A program made the translations under genes and the position numbers. From Lachnospiraceae bacterium (GTDB taxonomy: Bacteria > Bacillota > Clostridia > Lachnospirales > Lachnospiraceae): a stretch of DNA of 43,545 bases. The DNA is taken from the NCBI GenBank assembly GCA_017546025.1, contig JAFYYS010000031.1, forward strand, positions 1 to 43,545, written 5' to 3'. The notes below the pieces were generated by a model. The model had not been told where the DNA came from, searched no databases, and worked only from the letters and a program-made list of their open reading frames with translations. Positions 23,570 through 34,100 of the stretch are shown in pieces (position 1 is the stretch's first letter; each line of letters starts with the position of its first letter).

Positions 23570-25198
23570 ATGCCGATTACCGAATTCCTGGTGCGGAACG
23601 CGGAGCTGTATCCCAATGAGGTCTGCCTTGTGGAGATTAACCCTGCGGAGCAGAAGAGCCGTACCTGGCGTGAATATGAACTGATTGAGAGCGACCGTGA
23701 CGAGAAGTACCGCCGTGAGATGACCTGGGAGGATTTCGACCGGAAGTCCAACCGTTTCGCGAACCTTCTGTTAAGCCGCGGCGTGAAGAAAGGTGATAAG
23801 GTTGCCATCCTTTTGATGAACTGCCTTGAGTGGCTCCCGATTTACTTCGGTGTTTTGAAGACCGGCGCTTTGGCCGTTCCGATGAACTACCGTTATACCG
23901 CAGACGAGATCAAGTACTGCCTTGACCTTGCGGACTGCAGCGTTTTGGTATTCGGCCCCGAATTCATCGGCCGTATTGAGGATATTGCAAACCGTATCCC
24001 GAAGGTAAAAGAAATGTTTTATGTCGGCGAGGACTGCCCGTCCTTTGCAGACAGTTATGAAAAATACGCAGCCTACTGCACGTCGAAGAATCCCGGCATT
24101 GCCCTTACGGATGACGACGATGCGGCAATCTATTTTTCATCCGGCACGACCGGATTCCCGAAGGCAATCTTACATGCGCACCGCGCGCTGGTTTCCTCGT
24201 GCATTACCGAGCAGAACCATCACGGACAGACGCATGACGATGTATTCCTCTGCATCCCGCCGCTTTATCATACCGGCGCGAAGATGCACTGGTTCGGAAG
24301 CCTTCTTTCCGCAAGCAAGGCGGTTCTGCTTCGCGGCGTAAAGCCCGAGTGGATCATCGAAACCGTATCCCGCGAGAAAGCAACCATCGTATGGCTTTTG
24401 GTTCCGTGGGCACAGGATATTCTTGACACGATTGACCGCGGCGAGATTGACCTGAATAAATACGAGCTTTCCCAGTGGAGACTTATGCATGTCGGTGCAC
24501 AGCCCGTTCCGCCGAGCCTTATCAAGCGCTGGAAAGAGCATTTTCCGAATCATGATTACGATACGAACTACGGTCTGTCCGAATCGATCGGACCCGGCTG
24601 CGTGCATCTCGGAATCGAGAACATCGAAAAGGTCGGTGCCATCGGCGTTCCGGGCTACGGCTGGGAGTGCGATATCGTAGACGAGAACCGTAAGAGCGTG
24701 AAGCAGGGTGAAGTCGGCGAGCTTGCCGTTAAGGGCCCCGGCGTCATGAAGTGCTACTATAAGGACGAAGCCGCCACGAAGGCCGTTCTCTCCGAGGACG
24801 GATGGCTTTATACCGGTGACATGGCCAAGCAGGATGAGGACGGTTTCATCTACCTCGTTGACCGTAAGAAGGACGTCATCATCATGGGCGGCGAGAACAT
24901 TTACCCGGTTCAGATTGAGGATTACCTTCGCGCCAACAATAAGATTGCCGATGTGGCCGTAATCGGCGTTCCGGATCCGAGACTCGGCGAAGTTACGCTT
25001 GCCGTCATCCAGGTGAAGGAAGGCATGAGCATGACAGAAGAGGAGGTCAACGAATTCTGTCTTGACCTTCCGAGATATAAGAGACCCCGTCAGATTGTTT
25101 TCATGGACGTACCGAGAAATCCTACCGGTAAGATCGAGAAGCCGAAGCTTCGCAAACAGTTCTGCGGCGGCAGCCTTGTAGAAGCCCAGATTAAATAA
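23570..25198 (+). CDS. AMP-forming acyl-CoA ligase (class I adenylate-forming enzyme)
   Basis: 542 residues from the ATG at 23570, which follows ACGGAGGAAG. An in-frame ATG at 23453 lies upstream of the promoter and is excluded. The protein shows the adenylate-forming family signatures: the AMP-binding P-loop FSSGTTGFPKAI, YGLSESIG, the YTGDMAKQDEDGFIYLVDRKKDVI hinge block (quoted in part as GDMAKQDEDGF), and the C-terminal lysine motif NPTGKIEKPKLR. It activates a carboxylic acid with ATP and joins it to CoA in the cytoplasm. The acid is unknown; medium-chain or aromatic acids are possible. A sodium:solute symporter gene lies 136 bp downstream with a similar operator, suggesting uptake followed by activation. 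Confidence 0.9.
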   Translation: MPITEFLVRNAELYPNEVCLVEINPAEQKSRTWREYELIESDRDEKYRREMTWEDFDRKSNRFANLLLSRGVKKGDKVAILLMNCLEWLPIYFGVLKTGALAVPMNYRYTADEIKYCLDLADCSVLVFGPEFIGRIEDIANRIPKVKEMFYVGEDCPSFADSYEKYAAYCTSKNPGIALTDDDDAAIYFSSGTTGFPKAILHAHRALVSSCITEQNHHGQTHDDVFLCIPPLYHTGAKMHWFGSLLSASKAVLLRGVKPEWIIETVSREKATIVWLLVPWAQDILDTIDRGEIDLNKYELSQWRLMHVGAQPVPPSLIKRWKEHFPNHDYDTNYGLSESIGPGCVHLGIENIEKVGAIGVPGYGWECDIVDENRKSVKQGEVGELAVKGPGVMKCYYKDEAATKAVLSEDGWLYTGDMAKQDEDGFIYLVDRKKDVIIMGGENIYPVQIEDYLRANNKIADVAVIGVPDPRLGEVTLAVIQVKEGMSMTEEEVNEFCLDLPRYKRPRQIVFMDVPRNPTGKIEKPKLRKQFCGGSLVEAQIK

Positions 25199-25234
25199 TC
25201 CGCGGCAAATGCGACGATAAACGAATGAAACGGT

Positions 25235-25262
25235 TGTGGGGCGTACCCCGCCCCACATTCTT
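25235..25262 (+). terminator. Intrinsic terminator after the ligase gene
   Basis: TGTGGGGCG (25235-25243) and CGCCCCACA (25249-25257) form a perfect 9-bp stem followed by TTCTTTC. It separates the ligase and symporter transcripts, so the shared operator implies coregulation, not one operon. Confidence 0.75.
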
Positions 25263-25281
25263 TCGGCCTGATTACTCGCCG

Positions 25282-25300
25282 CTTTAGAGTGTTAAAGTGT
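25282..25300 (+). promoter_or_regulatory. Operator-like sequence before the symporter gene
   Basis: CTTTAGAGTGTTAAAGTGT (25282-25300) matches the ligase operator region CTTTAACGCGTTAAAGTGT (23479-23497) at 16 of 19 positions, including both CTTTA and TAAAG half-sites at the same spacing and the trailing TGT. It lies 35 bp before the symporter start codon. No consensus promoter is clear here. Confidence 0.6.
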
Positions 25301-25334
25301 AAAGTAAGAATATAACCATAAAGGAGAATCAAAC

Positions 25335-26945
25335 ATGTTAATCCCTTTGACTTCCATCATGCTGGTATGCTTCTTCGCATTGATGATCTTCGTCGGATTC
25401 CGCTGCAGAAAGCATGCGAACGACGTAAACGGGTTCGTACTCGGCGGACGTAATGTCGGCCCGTGGCTGACGGCTTTCGCCTTCGGTACCTCTTATTTCT
25501 CAGCCGTTATCTTTGTCGGTTATGCCGGACAGTTCGGCTGGAACTTCGGTCTTTCCTCGACCTGGATCGGTCTTGGTAACGCCTTCATCGGCTCGCTCCT
25601 CGCATGGGAGATTCTCGGCCGCCGTACCCGTGTCATGACGAGACACCTCGACACGAAGACGATGCCGGATTTCTTCGAAAAGCGTTACGAATCGAAGGCT
25701 TTGAAGATTGTTGCCTCCGTCATCGTATTTGTCTTCCTGATTCCGTATACGGCTTCCTTGTATAACGGTCTTTCGAGCCTTTTTAACATCGTATTTACCA
25801 TTCCCTATTGGGTAGTCATTCTGATCATGGCCGTTCTGACCGCCATCTACGTTATCTTCGGCGGTTACATGGCTACGGCAGTTAACGACTTCATTCAGGG
25901 TATCATCATGCTTGTCGGCATCATCGCCGTTGTGGCATCCGTACTGATCAGCCAGGGCGGCTTCACCGAAGCAATCGGCAAGCTTTCCGTACAGCCCGAG
26001 AAGATGGTCGGCATGTCCGGCGAAACCGTTTTAAACGGCGCTTACACAAGCTTCTTCGGACCGCATCCTTTGGCACTTCTGTTCGTTGTCCTTCTGACCT
26101 CCTTAGGTACGTGGGGACTTCCGCAGATGGTTGGCAAATTCTACTCGATTAAGAATGAGGACGCCATCAAGAAGGGCACGATCATTTCGACGTTCTTCGC
26201 CATTGTTGTGGCAGGCGGATGTTACTTCCTCGGCGGCTTCGGAAGACTGTTTGCAAATTCCCAGTACATCAAGACGAAGCCTGACGGATCGATTCTTTTC
26301 GACTCCATCATCCCGGCTATGCTCCGTGACCTTCCGGACCTTGTAGTTGCCATCGTAATCGTTCTGGTTCTTGCCGCTTCGATGTCGACGCTTTCCTCGC
26401 TTGTTCTGACCTCCAGCTCCACGCTTACGCTTGACGTTGTTGCGCCTGCCGTGAAGAAGGGCATGGATGAAAAGAAGAAGGTTCTGACGATGCGCGTATT
26501 CATCGTATTTTTCGTCATCGTATCCGCTGTCATTGCCGTTTTGAAGGACCGCTTCAACATTACCTTCATCGCGCAGATGATGGGTGTTTCATGGGGCGCT
26601 CTTGCCGGTTCCTTCCTTGCTCCGTTCCTGTACGGTCTGTACTCGAAGAAGGTTACCAGGGCTGCGGTATGGTTCAGCTTCTTCTTCGCAACCTGCATGA
26701 CGGTTGTGCAGCTCCTTGTTTCCTTCAAGGTTGTCAGCTTTAACGGCGGCGTGATTGGTTATATCTTCAAGTCCTCCATCAACTCCGGCGTTGTTTCGAT
26801 GGTCGGCGGACTGATTCTCGTTCCGATCATCAGCCTGTTCACGAAGAAGCTTTCCGAGGAAAAGGTGAACGAGATCTTTGCATGCTACGAAAAGACCGTT
26901 ACGGCACAGGTGAAACAAAAAGAAAGACTTCCCGAAGAAAAGTAA
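25335..26945 (+). CDS. Sodium:solute symporter family transporter
   Basis: 536 residues with about 13 membrane segments, as in the SSS family (PutP, SglT, and the acetate or pantothenate carriers). Typical features are an N-terminal GGRNVGPWLTAFAFGTSYFSA segment (seen in part as GGRNVGPWL), the IFGGYMATAVNDFIQG block and the SSLVLTSSSTLTLDV segment, which in SSS proteins contributes to the sodium site. The substrate is uncertain; adjacency to an acyl-CoA ligase with a similar operator argues for a monocarboxylate. It starts at 25335 behind AAGGAG. Confidence 0.92.
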   Translation: MLIPLTSIMLVCFFALMIFVGFRCRKHANDVNGFVLGGRNVGPWLTAFAFGTSYFSAVIFVGYAGQFGWNFGLSSTWIGLGNAFIGSLLAWEILGRRTRVMTRHLDTKTMPDFFEKRYESKALKIVASVIVFVFLIPYTASLYNGLSSLFNIVFTIPYWVVILIMAVLTAIYVIFGGYMATAVNDFIQGIIMLVGIIAVVASVLISQGGFTEAIGKLSVQPEKMVGMSGETVLNGAYTSFFGPHPLALLFVVLLTSLGTWGLPQMVGKFYSIKNEDAIKKGTIISTFFAIVVAGGCYFLGGFGRLFANSQYIKTKPDGSILFDSIIPAMLRDLPDLVVAIVIVLVLAASMSTLSSLVLTSSSTLTLDVVAPAVKKGMDEKKKVLTMRVFIVFFVIVSAVIAVLKDRFNITFIAQMMGVSWGALAGSFLAPFLYGLYSKKVTRAAVWFSFFFATCMTVVQLLVSFKVVSFNGGVIGYIFKSSINSGVVSMVGGLILVPIISLFTKKLSEEKVNEIFACYEKTVTAQVKQKERLPEEK

Positions 26946-26966
26946 ACATTTTTTCGGAATATGTGT

Positions 26967-27003
26967 TATAATGCAATACAGTCGGCATTCGTGTCGACTG
27001 TAT
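26967..27003 (+). promoter_or_regulatory. Extended -10 promoter followed at once by a hairpin
   Basis: TGTTATAAT (26964-26972) is an extended -10 element. Perfect 9-bp arms ATACAGTCG (26976-26984) and CGACTGTAT (26995-27003) follow directly, then TTTCC. The hairpin may terminate the symporter transcript, form the 5' end of the next mRNA, or both. Confidence 0.5.
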
Positions 27004-27032
27004 TTCCGTTTTCGGGGGATTAAAGAAAGAGC

Positions 27033-29888
27033 ATGAGACTGACCGAAAGGTGGTTAAAAAAAGCAGAGCAGGAAACGGGCAGGGGCCTGATCGGGTCCTA
27101 TACACGCGCGTTTTTCTTTTTGTGCCTTTTGGTGTTCTCCTGGTATTTCTGCCTCGGCAGGGCCCTGATGTGGAAGGGCGACAGCTGGACGCAGCATTAT
27201 AAGGCGCTTGTCTATTACGGCCGGTTCCTACGTCAGATCATATTGAATTTTCTGTCGGGACATCCTTCGGTGCCGGAATTCGATCTGGCCATCGGCGAGG
27301 GCGGCGACATTCTGGAGACGCTCCATTATTATGTCATCGGAGATCCGTTTGCGTTCTTTTCGGTGCTTGTTCCGTCGTGTCTGATGGTATTCTATTATGT
27401 CCTGATGATTCTTCTTCGGATGTATCTTTCGGGCCTTGCGTTCATCTATTTGTGCCGTTACTTCGGAAAGCTGCAGGAGGAAGGAAGAGTAAAGAGCGCG
27501 CTGCTCGGCCCCGGTGCGGTTGTCGGCTCGCTTGTATACGTGTTCGCGTACTGGACGCTGTTAAATGCCGCGAGACACCCGTATTTTCTGAATCCGTTAA
27601 TCTATTTCCCGCTTCTGGTTGTCGGCGTTGAGAAGGTCATCCGGAAGGACAAGCCGAATGTGTTCGTCGGAACGGTTATGATTGCGGCGCTCAGCAATTT
27701 CTATTTCTTCTACGTTCTGGCGCTGATGACGGGAATCTATACCGCCGTGCGCGTGCTCTATTTATGGCGCGTGGAAAAGGTGAAGCTTTGGTCCGCGGCG
27801 CTCAGGCTTTTAACGTGGGCACTTCTCGGGGCAGCTTTGGCGGCCGTTACCCTGATTCCGATGTGCCGTACGTTCCTGACGAACGGGCGCATGGACACGA
27901 AGAATTCGTTCCGCCTTTTATACCCGGCAAGCTATTACGGAAAGCTTCCGTCGCTGCTGCTTTCTTCGGGGGATGCGTACTGGGTCTGCATGGGCTTTGC
28001 CGTGCCGGTATTCCTCGTTCTGTGCCTGTTTTTGAAAAGAAAAGGACACCCGTTTTTGAAGCTGATCATGCTGCTTTGCTTGGTCATGATCATGTTTCCG
28101 GTCTTCGGACGGGCCTTTAACGGGTTTGCTTACATCACAAACCGTTGGAGCTGGGCGCTTGCTCTGGTAGCGGGTCTTGCAACGGCACTTTTGTGGAATG
28201 AAATTGCGGAAATCGATAAGAAGGAATGGCATTTTCTTTGGATTGCCGCATCGGTTTATACGGCGCTTTGCATTGCCTGCTGGAACTCCCGCACATGGCG
28301 GAGCTTCTCGGCCATCATCCTTTTAATGATTACGATATATCTGGTAAAGCCGGGAAAGGATAAGACGGCCGTAAAACGGTCGCTTCTCACGATGGGTGCG
28401 TTAAGCATCGCTTTGAACAGCTTCTGGCTGAATGCTTATGTCTCTGACTCCTATGCGTCTAAGTCAGCCTATTACTGGGATGCCGTTTTCATGGCGATTG
28501 ACAACGAAGGAGAGGACGTCAAAAGAATCGTCAGACAGGGCGGTGACACGGGATGGTTCCGTTATGCCGGCCCTTCGATTGATACAAATGGGAATCTGAT
28601 TTCGGGTGTTTCAAGCACACAGTTTTACTGGACGATCGGCAGTCCCGAAACGGCTTTGTACCGCACCCTTACGGAGCAGCGCGAGTACAGCCTATATAAG
28701 TTTTACGAATATGACGGCAGAACGGCGCTTACCGATTTGGCCGCTGTCAAATACTATCTTTTAAAACCGCAGGATAAAGCAGCCCCGCCGTACGGCTTTG
28801 AACGATTCCGTGATCTTCCGAACGGAGGCGGAACGCTTTATATCAACCGAAACGCGCTTCCGATCTTTTATACATATGATTCCTATATGCCGCTATATGT
28901 GTGGGAGAATCTGTCCGCTGTAGAGCGTGAGGCGGCACTTCTGAGGGCGGCTGTGCTTGATGACGAAATCGACGGACTGAAGCAGACCGAAGCGAAGGAT
29001 ATTCTTTCCTATACCGATGAAACCGGAAAGGAGAGAACCAACCGGTTTGCTTCTCCCGAATACACTGTGCAATGCGGCGACGGCATCCGGGAACTGAATA
29101 ACGGCTTCTGGGTTACGAAGAAGGGCGCGGAAGCAGAGCTTCTGCTTAACGGAGCAGACAGCGAGGCGGAGGTCTATGTCACATTTGTCATCGAAGACCT
29201 TAAGCTGAAAACCGGACAGGCACCGATGCCGATTGGACAGAAGCTTTTCAAAAAGCCTCTGGATTTAGGACCGCTGCACTTTGAAAAGCCTGCTGATTTC
29301 CGGTTCTTCGCGACGGATAAACTGGAATGGAAGGTGCCGGATTCCGCAGAGATTCTGGTTTGCACCGACGACGGCACGGAGAAGCCGCTTGTCATTCATA
29401 ACGACGAGTACAGCTACTTCAACAACCGGAACACATTCACGGTGAACCTCGGGTACCGGACGGGAAGCATTAAAAAGGTGAAGCTCGTGTTCCGCGAAGC
29501 CGGAGAGTACTACATGACTGTCGGCATCCGGACCAAAAAGATGGAAGGTTTTTCCGAGAGCATCAGTGAGCGGAAAGAGGACGATCCGGAGATTACGGTT
29601 GACCGGAACGGAACGTTCCGCGCCGAGCTTACCGTTGACCGGCCGAAGCTTCTGTGCCTTGCGGTTCCTTACCACGAAGGCTTCAGCGTTACGGTGAACG
29701 GAAAGAAAGCAGAAGTTCTGAAAACGAATATCGGGTACATGGGCGTTCTGTTAAGCTCCGGCGGGAACAGCGTCGTATTTTCCTACCAAAGACCGCTCGG
29801 TCTTTTGGGTGAGGCGGTTTCGGCGCTTGCGGCACTTGCCTGCCTGGTGCTTTGGTACCGAAGAAGAAAGCGCGAAAAGAAAGCATAG
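27033..29888 (+). CDS. YfhO-family membrane protein
   Basis: 951 residues. The first 440 or so contain about 12 membrane segments with the early WKGDSWTQHY loop and later NRWSWA typical of YfhO-type proteins. A large extracytoplasmic region (about 450-915) follows, then a final membrane segment and a basic tail (YRRRKREKK). YfhO proteins have a GT-C glycosyltransferase-like layout and in Gram-positive bacteria are linked to glycosylation of lipoteichoic acid or other surface polymers. The specific acceptor here is unknown. The ATG at 27033 follows AAAGAAAGAG. Confidence 0.88.
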   Translation: MRLTERWLKKAEQETGRGLIGSYTRAFFFLCLLVFSWYFCLGRALMWKGDSWTQHYKALVYYGRFLRQIILNFLSGHPSVPEFDLAIGEGGDILETLHYYVIGDPFAFFSVLVPSCLMVFYYVLMILLRMYLSGLAFIYLCRYFGKLQEEGRVKSALLGPGAVVGSLVYVFAYWTLLNAARHPYFLNPLIYFPLLVVGVEKVIRKDKPNVFVGTVMIAALSNFYFFYVLALMTGIYTAVRVLYLWRVEKVKLWSAALRLLTWALLGAALAAVTLIPMCRTFLTNGRMDTKNSFRLLYPASYYGKLPSLLLSSGDAYWVCMGFAVPVFLVLCLFLKRKGHPFLKLIMLLCLVMIMFPVFGRAFNGFAYITNRWSWALALVAGLATALLWNEIAEIDKKEWHFLWIAASVYTALCIACWNSRTWRSFSAIILLMITIYLVKPGKDKTAVKRSLLTMGALSIALNSFWLNAYVSDSYASKSAYYWDAVFMAIDNEGEDVKRIVRQGGDTGWFRYAGPSIDTNGNLISGVSSTQFYWTIGSPETALYRTLTEQREYSLYKFYEYDGRTALTDLAAVKYYLLKPQDKAAPPYGFERFRDLPNGGGTLYINRNALPIFYTYDSYMPLYVWENLSAVEREAALLRAAVLDDEIDGLKQTEAKDILSYTDETGKERTNRFASPEYTVQCGDGIRELNNGFWVTKKGAEAELLLNGADSEAEVYVTFVIEDLKLKTGQAPMPIGQKLFKKPLDLGPLHFEKPADFRFFATDKLEWKVPDSAEILVCTDDGTEKPLVIHNDEYSYFNNRNTFTVNLGYRTGSIKKVKLVFREAGEYYMTVGIRTKKMEGFSESISERKEDDPEITVDRNGTFRAELTVDRPKLLCLAVPYHEGFSVTVNGKKAEVLKTNIGYMGVLLSSGGNSVVFSYQRPLGLLGEAVSALAALACLVLWYRRRKREKKA

Positions 29889-29923
29889 AAAAAGCGGAGC
29901 AGATTGGCTGCTCCGCTTTTATC
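29889..29923 (+). terminator. Intrinsic terminator of the YfhO gene
   Basis: AAAAGCGGAGCAG and CTGCTCCGCTTTT form a near-perfect stem with a short loop just after the stop codon, with the T-run built into the 3' arm. Confidence 0.85.
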
Positions 29924-29975
29924 ATAAAAACAACGAGCAGTTGTAAAAAGCAACGAATATCATACTTTCCGATGT

Positions 29976-30004
29976 TTGAAAACGGTGATTTATGCTATTA
30001 TAAT
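29976..30004 (+). promoter_or_regulatory. Promoter of the XRE regulator gene
   Basis: TTGAAA (29976-29981), 17-bp spacer, TATAAT (29999-30004), about 48 bp before the start codon. Confidence 0.7.
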
Positions 30005-30051
30005 CATAGACAAGTGATCACGGAATAATGCAAAGGAAAGAAGGGGATTTT

Positions 30052-31140
30052 ATGGATATTAATCTGAAAGATAAACTGCGTACGCTCCGTCAGCAGAAGA
30101 ATGTAACGCAGGAGGCGCTTGCCAATCATCTCGGCATCACGCCGCAGTCCGTCGGCAAATGGGAACGCGGTGAAGGGTACCCGGATATTACGCTGCTTCC
30201 GAAGATTGCGCTTTATTTCGATGTTACCGTGGATGAACTGCTGAACGTTGACAATGCCCGGATTGAAGAACGATATAACGCATATCTGGAGGAAAGCAGA
30301 CAATACGGTTTCGACGGTGAGACAGCGAAGGACCTTGAACTCTGGGAAAAGGCATACAAAGAATTTCCGAATGACTGCAGGGTTATGAAAAAACTGATGT
30401 ACGCAATCTGGAGCGATACGTGCGGGGTGATGCCGGAAGAAAGGATGAAACGGACAATCGAACTGGGAGAAACAATCCTCAGCAAGTCAACGGATAACAA
30501 GCTTCGTGAGGATGCCATCATATGTATCTGCAATGCGTACAGAGGAAACGATGATGAGAAGGCACTTCAATATGCGGATATGGCCGGAGACTTTATCGGA
30601 AACCGTGTCGATCTGCGCTGCGATATCTTAAGCGGGGAAGAAGGGGTCGCAGCGATTCAGGAATACGTGCGGGACCTGATTCTTGTGGCGGCGCAGGAGG
30701 CATCCGGGATGCCGCATAAGAAACGGCTCAGCTATGAGGAGATGATTGAAGCGTACTCATTTGCCATTGACATCATGAAACGTCTTTATTCCGACGGGAA
30801 TCTCGGTTTTTACAACTGTTATGTGGCACATTATTACTACAGCCTGGCATTTGTCCACTCCGAATTTCAGGTAGCCGATAAGACAATCGAAATGCTAAAG
30901 GAGTGCGTCAAACATACGCTTGAGTTTGACCGGGTTCGGGATAAGAATTTTGATTATACATCTTTGATGGTGAATCGTCTGAAGCAGAGGAAAGAGGACG
31001 TATCCAAGGATTATACGGGCAATGAGGCAAATTATCAATTACATTTGCTCGAGACCAAGGAAGTTTTTGATTATCTCAGGGATGACGAGCGTTTTCAGCA
31101 GATTCTTGACGAACTGAGAGCACATGCGGTGGGAGAATAG
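30052..31140 (+). CDS. XRE-family regulator with long C-terminal helical domain
   Basis: 362 residues. An N-terminal Cro/C1-type helix-turn-helix (about residues 5-60; TQEALANHLGITPQSVGKWE) is followed by some 290 mostly helical residues that look like a degenerate repeat or TPR-like sensor region. Such regulators are common in Lachnospiraceae and mostly uncharacterised. I chose the ATG at 30052, with GAAAGAAGGGG in front; an ATG at 30028 is in frame but worse placed. It stands as a single-gene unit, with its own promoter and a bidirectional terminator shared with the convergent GH2 gene. Its target is unknown. Confidence 0.88.
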   Translation: MDINLKDKLRTLRQQKNVTQEALANHLGITPQSVGKWERGEGYPDITLLPKIALYFDVTVDELLNVDNARIEERYNAYLEESRQYGFDGETAKDLELWEKAYKEFPNDCRVMKKLMYAIWSDTCGVMPEERMKRTIELGETILSKSTDNKLREDAIICICNAYRGNDDEKALQYADMAGDFIGNRVDLRCDILSGEEGVAAIQEYVRDLILVAAQEASGMPHKKRLSYEEMIEAYSFAIDIMKRLYSDGNLGFYNCYVAHYYYSLAFVHSEFQVADKTIEMLKECVKHTLEFDRVRDKNFDYTSLMVNRLKQRKEDVSKDYTGNEANYQLHLLETKEVFDYLRDDERFQQILDELRAHAVGE

Positions 31141-31147
31141 AAATAAA

Positions 31148-31180
31148 GGCGGAGCAGGGTTGCTCCGCCTTGTTGTTTTT
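31148..31180. terminator. Bidirectional terminator between convergent XRE and GH2 genes
   Basis: Perfect 9-bp arms GGCGGAGCA (31148-31156) and TGCTCCGCC (31161-31169) with a 4-nt loop, followed by TTGTTGTTTTT on the plus strand and TTTATTT on the minus strand. Confidence 0.8.
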
Positions 31181-31185
31181 AGCGG

Positions 31186-34100
31186 TTAATCAAACCGGAA
31201 CGATTTCAGATCGAAATCGGTTCCCGGAAGGAATATGAAGTTTACCGTGCAGACGCCGTAAACGGGCTCTAAGGAAAATGTGAACGTTTCCGTCTCCGCT
31301 GTCTTCGGGATGTCGATGATCTGTGTTTCGGTATTTCCGTCCTTCGTAAAATGCAGATGAATCGTGCACTGCGGGGCATGCGAGCGACCGGTAACGGTGA
31401 TCGAACGGGCGCCGCGCTCACCGAAGTCGAACGTGCCGAAGCCGAGGTCGACGTTATTGGAGATGCCGAAGATACCGTCCGGTTCCACGCGGTAGGCATC
31501 GCCGCTTGCATGAACGAGTTCGGTTACGCCGATTTCAGCCCATGCCTTATTGAGTTGTTCGAAGATAAATCCGTGCAGCGAAAGCTTAAACGGAACGCGG
31601 ATCGATAGGCTCGTTACGCCGCGCAGACGCTTGGAAAGCTTAAAAGTGTTAGTCTGATACGTGTTGTAAATGCTTTTCGCCTCGTATTGCCCGCGGAAGA
31701 GCAGTTCGCCCTCGTCAGGCGTGCCTTCCCAGAATTCAATCGGAACGACATCCGAGAACGAGAAAAGCGGAACCGTAACCGTATCGGAACCGTAATCGCC
31801 GAAATCAATATTGTCATACCGTACCCACGTCGGTTCGTCTGCGGTGAAAGCGCCGCCGTCGAAGCTTAATGTGGGTTTTTGATTGCTTGCATCAAAGCGG
31901 ATTGCATTGACGAATTCATACGGGTTCACCGTTGCGCGCCCGAGCCCTTCGCTTTTAAGCTCCAAAGAGGAGATGACGTCGGCGTGCTTTTTGCCGTTTG
32001 CCGCAAAAGCGTAAAGATAACAGGTTTCCTCATCACCGAGTGCCGTAACCAGAGCAGAGCGCCCGTCCTCGCGGGGCGTAACGCGGATTGCAGCGGAATC
32101 AATACCGTCTTTCGTGAGCACGCGGAAAATGACATCGCGGAACGTCGTATTGGTGGGGAAGAGTTCCGCAGTCACAAGAAGCTCGCGGCAGTCCAGGGTG
32201 AGGACGGCGGGAGAGGAAACTATATCTTTCGGTGAACCTTCGGAAGGAACGGACAATGTCAACGCAATCTTACGGACCGAAACCTCGTTAAGGACGGCAG
32301 GGTCGGTAATCCGGGGCGTGTTTTCGAATGAGGCGCAGACTGCGGAAGTGTGTTCGGCGTCGCATTTGTCAGAAACGGGAGACACAGCCTGAAGCGTAAG
32401 CTCTGCGTCGGGAAGACCTGCGGATGTAACTTTCACGGTTATCTCGCCGGGCTCCCTGCGGGACGCGAGCATGATTAAAAGCTTCCCGGAGAACAGTCTT
32501 CGCGAAGTGCCTTTGTATTCGTCATAATCGGTCGAATCGCCGTTATCGAGGCCGACGAGCCGGGCTGCGCCGGTGGCGGTGACATGCACGCGGTTACGGG
32601 CGTTGTGAACGGGCCTGCCGTCCTCATCCGCGGTCGAAACGGTGAGGAACGCCATATCCTCGCCATCTGCCTGTAAAATGCGCTTATCGGGCGTCAGAAT
32701 GAGCGAGACAGGGTCGTTAAAGGAACACTGCCGGTCGGTCGCAACAATATTGCCGGAAGCATCATAGGCAACAGCGGTTAATTCGCCCTTACTGTACGGA
32801 ATCTGCCACGAGCCGTGCAGCTCCTTCCCGTGCAGCGGGTCGATGTTGCGCGTGCCGAGAGAGGCACCGTCCTTAAATAGCTCGACCTTCGGGCAGTTTG
32901 AGAATACCTGCACGTCGATCATCTGTCCCTCGTTAAAATCCCAATACGGCACGATGTGCACCATCGGGTTCGTCTCTGCGTCGGTCCAGCCGGCCTGATA
33001 GATGTAATAAGAGTCCTTCGGAAAGCCCGCGGTATCGCACTGGCCGAAGTACGAATTCTTTGTGTGATACGGCGTCGGCTCGCCGATGTAATCCCAGCCG
33101 GTCCAGATGAACTGGCCGAGGCTGAATTCGGTGTCGCGGTCGCCGGTGATGACGACGGTCGGATTCTTCGCGCCCCAGTTTGTCGAGCAGTTTGAAAGCG
33201 AAGAGCACTGCATGTCCGCGAACGTCAGAAGCCTTACATCCGCAGGAAAATGATACACGCCCCGGCTCTGTACCGTCGAGCTTGTTTCGCTGCCGTAAAT
33301 GCACCAATGCGGGTATTTCTTATGGTGTTCATCATACAGACGCTCGAGATAGTTGTAGCCGGAGGCCTCTAATTCGTTTGCGCAGTCCTGCGCACCCTGC
33401 CAGGCGACATAGTTGGAGCCGATGGTAACGAAGGCGTGATGGCGGTAATCGTGTTCCCGGACCGCGTCTCGAAGTTCCTTTGTGATGCGCAGACCGTCAC
33501 CGCCGTGCGTATCATAGATTTCATTGCCGATGCTCCAGAAGAAGATTGAAGGACGGTTCCGGTCGCGGCGGATCCACGAGCGGACATCCTCCTGCCAGTG
33601 GTCTTTGAAGAAGCGGGCATAGTCATATTCGGTTTTATGAAGCTCCCACATATCAAACGCCTCGGAATTCACGAGAATGCCGAGTTCGTCGCAGAGATCC
33701 GTGAACTCAATTGAGGGCGGATTGTGGGAAGTACGGACGGCGTTACAGCCCATCGAAAGAAGGGAGAGCAGCTGACGCTTCGTAGCCGCTTTGTTGACCG
33801 CGGCACCGAGTGCACCTAGGTCGTGGTGCATGCACGCACCTTTTAATTTCACATGGCGTCCGTTCAGGAAGAATCCCTGTTCCGGGTCAATCCGGACGGT
33901 ACGGAAACCAATCTTTTGCGTATATGAATCAAGCAGAACCGGTGCCTTCAAATCATCGCCCGGAAGGAACAGTTCGGTTGTCAGTTCATATAAAGCGGGC
34001 GAGGAAATATCCCAGGCACGAGCATCCGAAACGGAGAGTGTCTGCGTGCAGACGGTGACGGACGAAGCATCATCAGAAGCCTTTTCCTTCGACATCATAA

